Shown here: positions 53,185-61,269 of the stretch, piece by piece
Layout: the number at the start of each line of letters is the position of its first letter
Position numbering within the stretch: the stretch's first letter is position 1
Assembly (NCBI GenBank): GCA_024226515.1
Contig: JAAELQ010000146.1
Coordinates: 62,001-126,000, forward strand
DNA from: a bacterium
Lineage (GTDB): Bacteria > Acidobacteriota > Polarisedimenticolia > Polarisedimenticolales > Polarisedimenticolaceae
Reading direction: 5' to 3'
DNA length: 64,000 bases
The notes under the pieces: model-generated
The model's input: the letters and a program-made list of their open reading frames with translations, nothing else
What the model was told of the DNA's origin: nothing
Database searches by the model: none
Translations under genes and position numbers: made by a program

Positions 53185-53996
53185 GCGGGGCTTCGCCGGA
53201 CAGCCTGATCGTCGTCTCGCATCGTCGCTCCGGAACGCATCTGGCGCTCGACATGCTGCGGGGCAACCTGGCGCGCGCGGCCGAGGAGCCTTACCGGAAT
53301 CTCGATCGGTGCCTTCCCGATCATGCCGAGCGGCGCGACGTTGCCTGGGTCACGCGTCCGGGACGTGGCCTGGTCGTGTTCAAGTCGCACAGCCCGGGAG
53401 AACTGAGCGCCTTCTTCTCCGGCGCCGGCGGCGAGGCCGGGCGGGTGAACGATCTGGTTCAGCGCTCGCCGGTGGTCTACGTCTACCGCGACGGACGCGA
53501 CGTGATGGTGTCGCAGTACGAGTACGAGAAACGCTTCGATCTCACCGTGCGGGCGATGACGTTCTCCGAGTACCTGCGTAGCGAACACCGGCTGGATCCC
53601 GGCAACGTCGCCGGAGCGCAGAATCGACCGGCCTACTGGGCGCAACACGTCGTTTCGTGGCTCGATCGGCCGAACTGTATCCCGACGGCCTTCGAGGATT
53701 GGCGGACAAGACCCGAGGAGGTCGTCGACCGAGTTGCGAGCCTGAGCGGAGTCCGACGCCGAGAGGAGTTCTTCGACGCGCGAGTCGTCCGCGCCCGGGG
53801 CTCCTTGCGGCGGATGATCCAGCGCGTTCGGATGAGATGGTCGAGCCGTCACACGTCGGTCGAGTTCCGGCGTGGGCGTTCCGGTGCCTGGCGCAGCGAG
53901 TTCGACGGCGATGCGCTGGAGCTGTTCGAGGCCCATGCGGGCCGGGTGATGGATCGCCTGGGCTACGCGAAGGACCGCACGCGACAACTCGGGTGA
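53181..53996 (+). CDS. PAPS-dependent sulfotransferase
   Basis: A 271-residue cytosolic sulfotransferase. The 5'-phosphosulfate loop is SHRRSGTHLALDML near residue 13 and the 3'-phosphate site is YVYRDGRDVMVSQYEY near residue 100. The conserved Lys-Ser-His KSHSP lies between them at about 69. These are the hallmark motifs of the family, which transfers sulfate from PAPS to hydroxyls or amines. It is translationally coupled to the Wzy-like polymerase by ATGA, strongly suggesting that sulfate is added to the exopolysaccharide repeat unit. It contains an Arg-rich patch (RMIQRVRMRWSSRH) toward the C-terminus that could bind an acidic acceptor. Confidence 0.9.
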   Translation: MSGASPDSLIVVSHRRSGTHLALDMLRGNLARAAEEPYRNLDRCLPDHAERRDVAWVTRPGRGLVVFKSHSPGELSAFFSGAGGEAGRVNDLVQRSPVVYVYRDGRDVMVSQYEYEKRFDLTVRAMTFSEYLRSEHRLDPGNVAGAQNRPAYWAQHVVSWLDRPNCIPTAFEDWRTRPEEVVDRVASLSGVRRREEFFDARVVRARGSLRRMIQRVRMRWSSRHTSVEFRRGRSGAWRSEFDGDALELFEAHAGRVMDRLGYAKDRTRQLG

Positions 53997-54011
53997 TCCG
54001 GAGCGCGGCGG

Positions 54012-55118
54012 TCAACCGCCGTGCAGCCGGTCGACCTCTTGCAGGGCCTCGCGATCGTCCGGAGCGAGCGCCAGCAGCGAGTGCCAGTGACGCAGGGCGA
54101 CTCCGGAGTGTCCCGTGCTCGCCTCCATGCGTGCAAGCCGTCGCAGGGCGTCGATCCGGGCCCCCGCGGACGAATCGGGCAACTCGTACAGCAGGCGATT
54201 CCATTCACGGCGTGCGCCGTCGATGTCTCCGAGCTGCTCCAGCGTCTCTCCGGCGAGCGCTCGAGCGAGGGCCGGGACGTCCTGGGTGTCGAGTGCCCGC
54301 CGAAGATCGCGCTGTGCCCCCGCGCGATCACCGCGCGCGGCTCGAAGCCGGGCGCGCAAGGTGAACGATGTCGCGCTGAACGTGGCTTCCCGATCGTCCT
54401 GCGGCGGAAACAACGCCGCGAGATCGTCCCAGTTCCGGGTGCGCACGGCTGCCGCCGCAAGACGGTCGAGCGCCGGGACGTGATCGGGCCAGCGATCGTG
54501 AAGCTGCTGCAGGCAGGCCAGTCCTTCGTTCGTACGCGCGTCGACGCGAAGCTGAAGACACCAGGCCATCCACGCCGAGGCGTTGTCGGGAATTGCGTCG
54601 TGCAACTCCGCATCGTAGAGCAGAGGCTCCAGCTGCGACAGCAGGCGAGCCGCCGCGTCGGGATCGTAGCCGAACATCCGCCGCGTGATGGCCTGCGCGT
54701 GGTCGACGTCCCGGCAGCGCGCCAGTACGATCGCCGATCGACGCACGACGGGAACCGTCACGGGTGAGAGCTTCGCGGCAATCCGAGCGTGGAACGCCGC
54801 GGCGGAAGACTCTTCGATGTCGGCGGCGACCGCGAGGATCAGGGCCGCATAGTCGACTCGTGCCCGTGCGTTCAAGGGTCTTTGCTCGACGATCGTGCGC
54901 AGACTACGCAGGGCATCGCGCACGGCCGGCGATCGACCTTCCGTCTCCAGCGATCGGTCGACGGCGTCCCGTGCCCTCGTGCGCGTTTCGTTGCCGCTGC
55001 GAGCGGCGTCGGCACCGGCGAGTGTCGCCAGAGCTGCCGCGAAGAACAGCGCGCCGGCAAGCGTGACGCTGACGACGCGTTGCGCCGACCGGTCGTCGAT
55101 CTGTTGGGCCGGCTTCAT
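54012..55118 (-). CDS. Membrane-anchored TPR protein of the exopolysaccharide locus
   Basis: A 368-residue protein with one membrane helix (about 21-40, VVSVTLAGALFFAAALATLAG) and a long helical periplasmic part of TPR-like repeats. Recognisable repeats are MARLAAAGDR-type and REWNRLLYELPDSS, VALRHWHSLLALAPDDREA near the end. ATG at 55118 overlaps the stop of the ligase-family gene by 4 bases (ATGA). TPR partners often accompany O-antigen ligases and polymerases and may regulate glycan length or acceptor choice; that role is inferred from position only. A second TPR protein with the same layout lies at 62561. Confidence 0.8.
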   Translation of the reverse strand: MKPAQQIDDRSAQRVVSVTLAGALFFAAALATLAGADAARSGNETRTRARDAVDRSLETEGRSPAVRDALRSLRTIVEQRPLNARARVDYAALILAVAADIEESSAAAFHARIAAKLSPVTVPVVRRSAIVLARCRDVDHAQAITRRMFGYDPDAAARLLSQLEPLLYDAELHDAIPDNASAWMAWCLQLRVDARTNEGLACLQQLHDRWPDHVPALDRLAAAAVRTRNWDDLAALFPPQDDREATFSATSFTLRARLRAARGDRAGAQRDLRRALDTQDVPALARALAGETLEQLGDIDGARREWNRLLYELPDSSAGARIDALRRLARMEASTGHSGVALRHWHSLLALAPDDREALQEVDRLHGG

Positions 55119-56584
55119 CGCTTCGCGGTCACTCTCGGCTCCCGCCACGCGCAGCCGAACAGCCCTCCGGCGAGCACGACTGCCGTCGCGGCATTTGCCG
55201 GAATGTGGAAGCCGAAATCAATCAGGGCGTGAAGCAGCATCGCGCTCAAACCCGCGGCGAAGCCGATCGCCACCGTGCCGCGGGCTCCGCGGAAACCGTC
55301 GACGACCGCGGCCAGGACGGAACCGAGAGTCAGCAGGCCGAAGGCCAGGCCGATCACGCCGGCCTCGGCCAACGCCTGAATCCAGTCGTTGTGCGCGTGG
55401 GCGTAGAACAGGCGGACCTCCGAGCTGCGGAACAGGGGATAAACCGCCGCAAACGTCCCCCAACCGCTTCCCGCCACGGGGAACGCACGGAACAGGAGCA
55501 GCGTGTTGGCCCAGACTCGCGCCCGCCCTCCGGCGGCACTCAGCCCGGAGGCCGAGTCGGCGTAGCGCTCGAGCAGGTGTGCGCCGCCCACGTGAAGCAG
55601 AGGGACGAGTGCGACGCCGACGATGAGCAGCGCGACCACGGCGCGCAGCGGCAACTCGCGCCGCCGGCCACAGGCGAGCAGCGTCAGAGTCAGCGCGATG
55701 AGCCCCAGGGCGATCCCCGCGCGCGACATGGACAGGAACAACCCCGCGAGGCCGAGCACCAGCGCGAGGCCGAGCAGCAGAACGCGGCTCCCTTCGCCAC
55801 CGACGAGTTCGATCCAGCGCCGGCGTAGGTCGCCGCCGGTCGCGTGCCGCAAGATGCGGTCCGCGATCACCGCCGCGCCACAGCACAACGCCATCGAGAG
55901 GTAGCCGGCAAAGTGGTTGCGGTTGACGAACGTCCCCGTCGCGGAGTCGAGGTACGCGCGCTCGACGCCCGCGAGCAACGTCGTCTGCCCGGATGTGTAG
56001 ACCAGGATGCCGTAGAGCGCCTGCAGTCCCCCCGAGAGCAACAGCGCCGTACCGATGCCGGTCAGCCCGCGTGTCCCGCCGACGGTCGTGGCCACGAGAA
56101 GCAGGACGGCCAGCGCGCACCCTGTACGCACGGCGGATGCCGTCGCCCGAGAGTCGACGGACAGCGTCGTCGGGCGTCCGAGCGTTCGCGGATTCTGGCC
56201 GAGCAACCTCGTCTCGGCCGCGAGAATCCGATCGTCGGGCCGTGTCTGTTCCTGGATGGTCATGGCGTTCGGCGAGATCAGGCCGACGCCGCGGTCGCCG
56301 ATGGGAGCGATCTGGACCATACCGAGTGCGATCAGGCCGACGAGCCCGATCAGGCAAACGCGGGGTGGTAGTGCGACCGGGTAGCGTAGCGCACGCAGGA
56401 ACCACACCGCACCCAGCGCGAGGCTCCCGAGCTCGAAGGCCAGACGTCCGCGAGGTCCGACGGAGCCGAACGGCAACGGCGCAAGGACGAGCAGGACGAT
56501 CAGGCCGATCTCGAGCGCTCTCGCGAGCGTGTCGGCCTCCTCTGCGTGTGACGGGAACCGCTCGCGATCAGGCGCTTGCGCCAC
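55115..56584 (-). CDS. O-antigen ligase/polymerase family membrane protein
   Basis: A 489-residue polytopic protein with about 12 helices. The large loop and flanking segments contain TFVNRNHFAGYLSMAL, SMSRAGIALGLIAL, GGRARVWANTLLLFRAFP and FYAHAHNDWIQALAEAGVIGL, the pattern of the WaaL/O-antigen ligase family. Such proteins join polymerised glycan to an acceptor or act as polymerases. The start is uncertain. GTG at 56584 overlaps the kinase gene by 17 bases and has GGAG upstream; ATG at 56629 would overlap it by 62. The window thus has two candidate polymerase/ligase proteins (this and 51733). It is coupled to the TPR gene downstream. Confidence 0.85.
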   Translation of the reverse strand: MAQAPDRERFPSHAEEADTLARALEIGLIVLLVLAPLPFGSVGPRGRLAFELGSLALGAVWFLRALRYPVALPPRVCLIGLVGLIALGMVQIAPIGDRGVGLISPNAMTIQEQTRPDDRILAAETRLLGQNPRTLGRPTTLSVDSRATASAVRTGCALAVLLLVATTVGGTRGLTGIGTALLLSGGLQALYGILVYTSGQTTLLAGVERAYLDSATGTFVNRNHFAGYLSMALCCGAAVIADRILRHATGGDLRRRWIELVGGEGSRVLLLGLALVLGLAGLFLSMSRAGIALGLIALTLTLLACGRRRELPLRAVVALLIVGVALVPLLHVGGAHLLERYADSASGLSAAGGRARVWANTLLLFRAFPVAGSGWGTFAAVYPLFRSSEVRLFYAHAHNDWIQALAEAGVIGLAFGLLTLGSVLAAVVDGFRGARGTVAIGFAAGLSAMLLHALIDFGFHIPANAATAVVLAGGLFGCAWREPRVTAKR

Positions 56585-58814
56585 CGGTCCGGCCCAGCTT
56601 CTCCGTCGACTCTGAATCCAGTTCGTCATTAGAGCGACCGTAGTAGCGGTGTCGCATGTAGGCGTCCGGTCCACCCGCATCGACTCCGTTGAGGATGGTA
56701 CCGAGGTGCTGCATGCGCGCCTGCCTCAGCTTGTCGGCGGCCGCCTTGATCGATTGTCGCGGAGTCTTTCCGGCGCGAACGACGAGCACGCCGATGTCGA
56801 CCTTGCTCGCCAGCACGACCGGGTCCGAGACCGAGAGCGCGGGCGGTGAGTCGAGCACGACGTGGTCGTACCCCAGCTCGAGCAGGTCGCGCACCATCGC
56901 GTCGAAGCGCGGAGAGTTGAGCAGCTCGGACGGGTTGGGCGGCACCGGCCCGCTGGGCAGAACATCGAGGCCGGGCACCTGCGTCCGCACCACGAGACGC
57001 CCCGGATCCCGCTCGAGTCCGGCGAGCACGGTGCTGACGCCACGCGAGTTGTCGATGTCGAACGGTGCGTGCAGGCGCGGGCGCCTCAGGTCGGTGTCGA
57101 TCGTGACGACCCGCCGTCCGAGTTGCGACAGCACGACCGCGAGGTTGATCGCGGTCGCCGTCTTGCCCTCCTCGGGCATCGCGCTGGTGATCATGATGCG
57201 CCGCGGCGCGCCGTCCGGCGTGAACAGCAGGATCGAGGTTCGCAGCTCGCGATAGGCCTCGCCGGCCGGAGTTCGCCCGTCGGTGTGCGCGATCAGGTCG
57301 ATGCTCGACGTGAGCGCGAGCGTCTCGCGGCGTCGCACGCGCGAAATGCCGCCGGACGCGCTGCCGTGCTCGGGGATTACTGCCAGATTCGGCAGGTCGA
57401 CGACGCGACTCAGGTGCTCCGCGCTGCCGATCGAGTTGTCCAGGTAGTCCAGCGCGACGGCCAGGCCGATGCCTGCCATCAGGCCCAGCGTCAGCGCGAT
57501 GAAGACGTTCCACCTGGTGCGCGGACGGAAGTGGCCGGCGGGCGCTCGAGCCTCGTCGACGACGCGGATGTTCGTGGAGCTGTCCACGTCGCGTAGCCGC
57601 GTCGAGAGCGACATCTCGTTGTGTCGCTGGATCAGGGCGGTCAGCGTCTCGCGCTTCTTGTCGACCTCGGACTGCAGGCTCGCGTACTCGACCGCGTCGC
57701 GCTTCAGCTTCTGCGCGGCCGTCTCCTGCTGGTTCAGCAGGTGCTCGAGATTGTCCACCTCGTCGCGAGCGCGGAGAAACTCGGCGTGGGCCGCCGCCAC
57801 CACCTCGTGCGCCGTGCGCTCGGTTTCCATGCGCAGTCTCTCGCGGGCTTGCTCCAGTTTGGACTCGAGGGTCTGCAGCCCGGGCCAGTTCTCGCCGAAC
57901 GTGCGCGACGTCTCCGATTGCTCCGCTTCGTACGCGGCGTACTCGCGGCGCAGCCCCGCGATCAGCTCCGACCGTGCGACCTCGGGCAACGCCTCGGCCG
58001 GAGACTCCAGCGCGGCCTTGTACGCCGCGTCGGCCCGGGCCAGCGTGGCCTGTGCGGCGGTGCGACGGGAGGCGAAGTCCTGCAGCGCCTGCAGCGTGAG
58101 GTTGTTCGTGTCGTCGATCGAGATGATGCGCCGCGACTCGCCGTAGTCCTGCAGCCGCTCCTCGTGGCGCGCGATCTCACGCTTGAGCTCGCCGATCTGA
58201 TCCAGCAGGAACTCCTCGGCGTGATCGGTCGTCACGTAGAGCGAGTCCATGCTGTGCGCGACGTAGGCGCCGGCGATTCCGTTGGCCACCCGCGCCGCCA
58301 GTTCGGGATCGGTCGACGTCCAGGAGATGCGCACCAGGTGCGAGTTGCGCACCGGTTCGACCTCGAGCTTGCCCAGCAGCCAACCGGCCAGGACGTCCTC
58401 GGGGTCCTGCTCGACCGGTGCTGTTCGGCTCGGGATCAGTGAGCGGATTCGTTGCAGCAGTCCGGGCTTGGAGGAGCCCGGCGCGAGGTCCGGGTGGCTG
58501 GCGAGTTGCAGGTGTTCCACCGCGCGGCGCGCGACCGAGCGACTGGAGATGATCTTGTACTGCGTCTGATAGAAGTCGGAGTACGCAGCCCAGTTCGAGT
58601 CGGTCATGCCGAGATCGCGGAAGGTGAGGATCTCGGGGTTGTGACGTTCGATCTGCAGCGTCGTGGACGAGCGGTACTGGGGTGTCGACAGGAAAGACCC
58701 GACGAGGGCGACCAGCCCGAACAACGCCACGGTGAGATAGACGGCCCAGCGTCGACGGACGAGGACGTTCCAGTACTCGCGCAGCTCTTCGTTGGGCGCG
58801 GGGATCGGGAGCAT
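56568..58814 (-). CDS. Wzc-type chain-length regulator and tyrosine kinase
   Basis: A 748-residue inner-membrane protein. The Wzz domain has membrane helices at about 24-43 and 435-455, flanking a long periplasmic coiled-coil part (about 195-400). The cytosolic BY-kinase domain (about 500-730) has Walker A SAMPEEGKTATAINLA, Walker A' TIDTDLRRPRLH and Walker B VVLDSPPALSVSDP. Members control polymer length and drive export by cyclic autophosphorylation of a C-terminal tyrosine cluster. Here the tail contains only three or four tyrosines, in YMRHRYYGRSND, fewer than in classic Wzc. ATG at 58814 shares one base with the stop of the exporter gene, so the two are coupled. Confidence 0.9.
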   Translation of the reverse strand: MLPIPAPNEELREYWNVLVRRRWAVYLTVALFGLVALVGSFLSTPQYRSSTTLQIERHNPEILTFRDLGMTDSNWAAYSDFYQTQYKIISSRSVARRAVEHLQLASHPDLAPGSSKPGLLQRIRSLIPSRTAPVEQDPEDVLAGWLLGKLEVEPVRNSHLVRISWTSTDPELAARVANGIAGAYVAHSMDSLYVTTDHAEEFLLDQIGELKREIARHEERLQDYGESRRIISIDDTNNLTLQALQDFASRRTAAQATLARADAAYKAALESPAEALPEVARSELIAGLRREYAAYEAEQSETSRTFGENWPGLQTLESKLEQARERLRMETERTAHEVVAAAHAEFLRARDEVDNLEHLLNQQETAAQKLKRDAVEYASLQSEVDKKRETLTALIQRHNEMSLSTRLRDVDSSTNIRVVDEARAPAGHFRPRTRWNVFIALTLGLMAGIGLAVALDYLDNSIGSAEHLSRVVDLPNLAVIPEHGSASGGISRVRRRETLALTSSIDLIAHTDGRTPAGEAYRELRTSILLFTPDGAPRRIMITSAMPEEGKTATAINLAVVLSQLGRRVVTIDTDLRRPRLHAPFDIDNSRGVSTVLAGLERDPGRLVVRTQVPGLDVLPSGPVPPNPSELLNSPRFDAMVRDLLELGYDHVVLDSPPALSVSDPVVLASKVDIGVLVVRAGKTPRQSIKAAADKLRQARMQHLGTILNGVDAGGPDAYMRHRYYGRSNDELDSESTEKLGRTGGASA

Positions 58815-59752
58815 CAGAAGAAACCCTCGGGGACGAGGACGATGTCGTCGGCCTTGAGGATCGGGTCCTCAGTCTTGCCGCGTTTGACGTGGCGCAGGTT
58901 CACCTCGAGCGTGAGCCGCGATCCGTCGTCGTTGGTGCGCATGATCTGTATCCGTTTCTGCGCAGCGCGATCGGTCGTTCCTCCCGCCAGCGTGATCGCC
59001 TTGAGCACCGTCACCGGTTCGCTGCGCGGGACCTCGTACAGGTCGGGGTTCTTCACCGCGCCGGTGACGAAGATGCGGACCTTCTCGATCGCCGGGACGT
59101 AGATGATGTCCGACGGGGCGACTACCAGGTTCAGCGCGGGGTCGGCGGCGTAGACCAGTCGCTCGAGGTCGACCTCGAGCCGTTCGCTGTTCTCGTTCTC
59201 GTCGCGGCGGAAGATCACGATCTTGTCGCCCATGCCGGCGTCGAGGCCGCCGGCCGCCGAGATCATCTCGAGCAGCGTCTTGCGTCCGAGCATCGCGTAC
59301 GTTCCCGGCTTCTTGACCGCGCCGCTGACGGCCACCTTCTTCGATTCGAACTCCTTGATGAACACCGTGACCTGGGGGTCGCGCACGTAGCCCTGCTCGA
59401 GCAGGCGAGCGATCAGCCCCTCGAGCTCCGACTTGGTCAAACCGGCGACGACGAGGCGGCCGAGCAGCGGCATGGTGATCGCGCCGTCGTCGGCGACGCG
59501 GACCGTCTGGTCCAGTTCGTCGACGTCGAACACCTTGATCTCCAGCAGATCCTGCCGGCCGATGTGGTAGTCGTCGCCGCCGGAGTCGAGAAACGACGGC
59601 GGTGGAGGCGGAATCGGCCGGCTCACGGGCCGGGCCTCGAGGCGCAGCGTTTTCGGTTCCGTCGGCGTGTCCTCCGCCTGTGCGCCGACGGGCCAGGCGG
59701 CGAACGACAGCAGCAGAAGCAGAAGGAGCGGCCGAAGACAACGGTTCTTCAT
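58814..59752 (-). CDS. Wza-type polysaccharide export protein
   Basis: A 312-residue exported protein of the polysaccharide biosynthesis/export family. ATG at 59752 is followed by a signal peptide (LLLLLLLSFAAWPVGAQA). A Pro-rich stretch follows, then the export domain: YHIGRQDLLEIKVFDVDELD, TMPLLGRLVVAGLT and RDPQVTVFIKEF. Two SLBB domains come next (KVAVSGAVKKPGTYAM and RIFVTGAVKNPDLYEV), each followed by an AGG motif. There is no obvious lipobox cysteine, unlike E. coli Wza. It would form the periplasmic/outer-membrane conduit for the polymer together with the Wzc-type kinase. The gene follows the barrel gene by about 85 bases. Confidence 0.92.
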   Translation of the reverse strand: MKNRCLRPLLLLLLLSFAAWPVGAQAEDTPTEPKTLRLEARPVSRPIPPPPPSFLDSGGDDYHIGRQDLLEIKVFDVDELDQTVRVADDGAITMPLLGRLVVAGLTKSELEGLIARLLEQGYVRDPQVTVFIKEFESKKVAVSGAVKKPGTYAMLGRKTLLEMISAAGGLDAGMGDKIVIFRRDENENSERLEVDLERLVYAADPALNLVVAPSDIIYVPAIEKVRIFVTGAVKNPDLYEVPRSEPVTVLKAITLAGGTTDRAAQKRIQIMRTNDDGSRLTLEVNLRHVKRGKTEDPILKADDIVLVPEGFF

Positions 59753-59837
59753 CGGGATCCCATCGGAGTGCTTGAAAATCCCGCTCAGTATAGCGAACGG
59801 GGCTCTGTGGCGGCCATGATTCATAGGTCGTCCCTGA

Positions 59838-61076
59838 TCAGAATCCGACCACCGCCCCCATGCCGATGCTCGTTTGCGAGCGATCCAGGCCGGGGATGGT
59901 CGATTCGCGGTTGTAGTGGCGCAACCCGAATCGGTATTCGAGTTTGCGGCCGAGGGAGTTCTCCATCATCCGGAGGCGGACTCCGGCGCTGTAGCGTCTG
60001 AGGTCGTCTTCCCTTCGGGTGGTGGATCCGGGGAAGGTGAGCGTCCCGTCACGGATGCCCGCCTCGATCCCGATGACGCGGTTGAAGTAGTGCACGCCGA
60101 GGAGGGCGACCTCCGAGTTCAGGTAGTAGGTCGTGTCCTCGTAGACCGAGAAGCCCGGGCGCCGCTCGTAGTCCAGGCGGAAGCGTGTGCGCGAGCTGAG
60201 GCGATAGGCCAGCGACCCTTCGCCGATCCAGCCGCGGAAGTCGACGCGTGCGGGATCGCGCGCATCGATGTCGCTGACCCCGATCAGGAACGTGCCGGTC
60301 AGCGGTCCGCCCTGACGGAACTCGACGCCCACGCGCCAGCGTAGCTCGTCGGTGTCCTGGACGATGGGTTCGCCCGTGCCGTCGTCGAACGGCTGGTCGA
60401 AATCGATGTCCGCGTCGCGCAGCTCCAGCACCGCATGGGTGCGGCCCTTCAACGCGTAGTTCACGGAGAGGGTGGTCGCGCGCTCGAGGCGATCCAGCAG
60501 GTCGGAGATCGTCTGCCCCCCGCTGGAAAAGTCGGGGTCGGAGTGCTCCTGGTTCTGCCGCGTGCGCATGATCTCGATCTCGGTGCGCCACGCGGGGCGG
60601 TACACCGCGCCAAGGTCGAGCCCTCGCGTCTTGCGCGTGGGACGGATGTCCTCGAGATCGATGGGGCGCAGGTCGGCGCGTTCGAGGCGGTAGCCCGCGA
60701 ACACGCCGGATCGCTTGAACGGGACCGTGATCCGGCCGTTTCCCCTATGATCCAGGTAATTCTGATCCTCGTTCTCGACGTACAGGTGGTAGTCGAAGCG
60801 CTCGGTAAAGGTGAAGAACGCCCGGCTACCGAACAGCAGTAGGCCGTCGAGCCTGGGAGACAGCGTGGCCGTGGTGTCCGAGACCTTCCGCTCGTCCGTT
60901 CCGAGCAGGATGTTGTCGTCGTAGCCCAGTTGGCTCAGCTCGAAGCCGGGCCGCACGCGGAGCGGACCCCAGCGGAGGTAGCGCGACAGGTCGGGCGGCT
61001 CGAGACGGGTCGTCGCCGACGTGTCGGCCACCGCCAGCGTCAGCAGCACGGCGACGAGGAGGAGGGGCCTTTTCAT
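59838..61076 (-). CDS. Outer-membrane beta-barrel protein of the exopolysaccharide locus
   Basis: A 412-residue protein with signal peptide (1-20, MKRPLLLVAVLLTLAVADTS). A body of alternating amphipathic strands ends in the terminal phenylalanine GMGAVVGF typical of outer-membrane barrels. Aromatic girdle positions are evident (FFTFTERFDYHLYV, YRLSSRTRFRLDYE, YRFGLRHYNRES). The ATG at 61076 is preferred to upstream codons because it starts the signal peptide. Such barrels accompany EPS export loci in several phyla and may form the exit pore or a docking site for Wza-type proteins lacking their own barrel. The specific family is not recognised. Confidence 0.8.
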   Translation of the reverse strand: MKRPLLLVAVLLTLAVADTSATTRLEPPDLSRYLRWGPLRVRPGFELSQLGYDDNILLGTDERKVSDTTATLSPRLDGLLLFGSRAFFTFTERFDYHLYVENEDQNYLDHRGNGRITVPFKRSGVFAGYRLERADLRPIDLEDIRPTRKTRGLDLGAVYRPAWRTEIEIMRTRQNQEHSDPDFSSGGQTISDLLDRLERATTLSVNYALKGRTHAVLELRDADIDFDQPFDDGTGEPIVQDTDELRWRVGVEFRQGGPLTGTFLIGVSDIDARDPARVDFRGWIGEGSLAYRLSSRTRFRLDYERRPGFSVYEDTTYYLNSEVALLGVHYFNRVIGIEAGIRDGTLTFPGSTTRREDDLRRYSAGVRLRMMENSLGRKLEYRFGLRHYNRESTIPGLDRSQTSIGMGAVVGF

Positions 61077-61205
61077 GAGAGGACACGAGTTTAGCAGCCG
61101 GTCGGACGCGGTTGACCGGCGCGCCGGCTTCGGGCGGGGGGAGAACTCCGCAAAGCGCAAGGCCTTAGATTGTAATTCATATAATTAGCTCAACTCAGTT
61201 CACAC

Positions 61206-61235
61206 TTGTAATTCACCCCATCTGAGACTCATAAT
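61206..61235 (+). promoter_or_regulatory. Promoter of the hybrid histidine kinase gene
   Basis: TTGTAA at 61206-61211 and CATAAT at 61230-61235 (5 of 6 to TATAAT) are separated by 18 bases, about 35 bases before the TTG start at 61270. The surrounding 60 bases are strikingly A+T-rich. The decamer TTGTAATTCA occurs at 61170-61179 and again at 61206-61215, overlapping the -35 box, and could be a regulator-binding site. Confidence 0.5.
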
Positions 61236-61269
61236 TGTCATCTTCAGAGCTCCTGGGGAGGGTGGGGTT

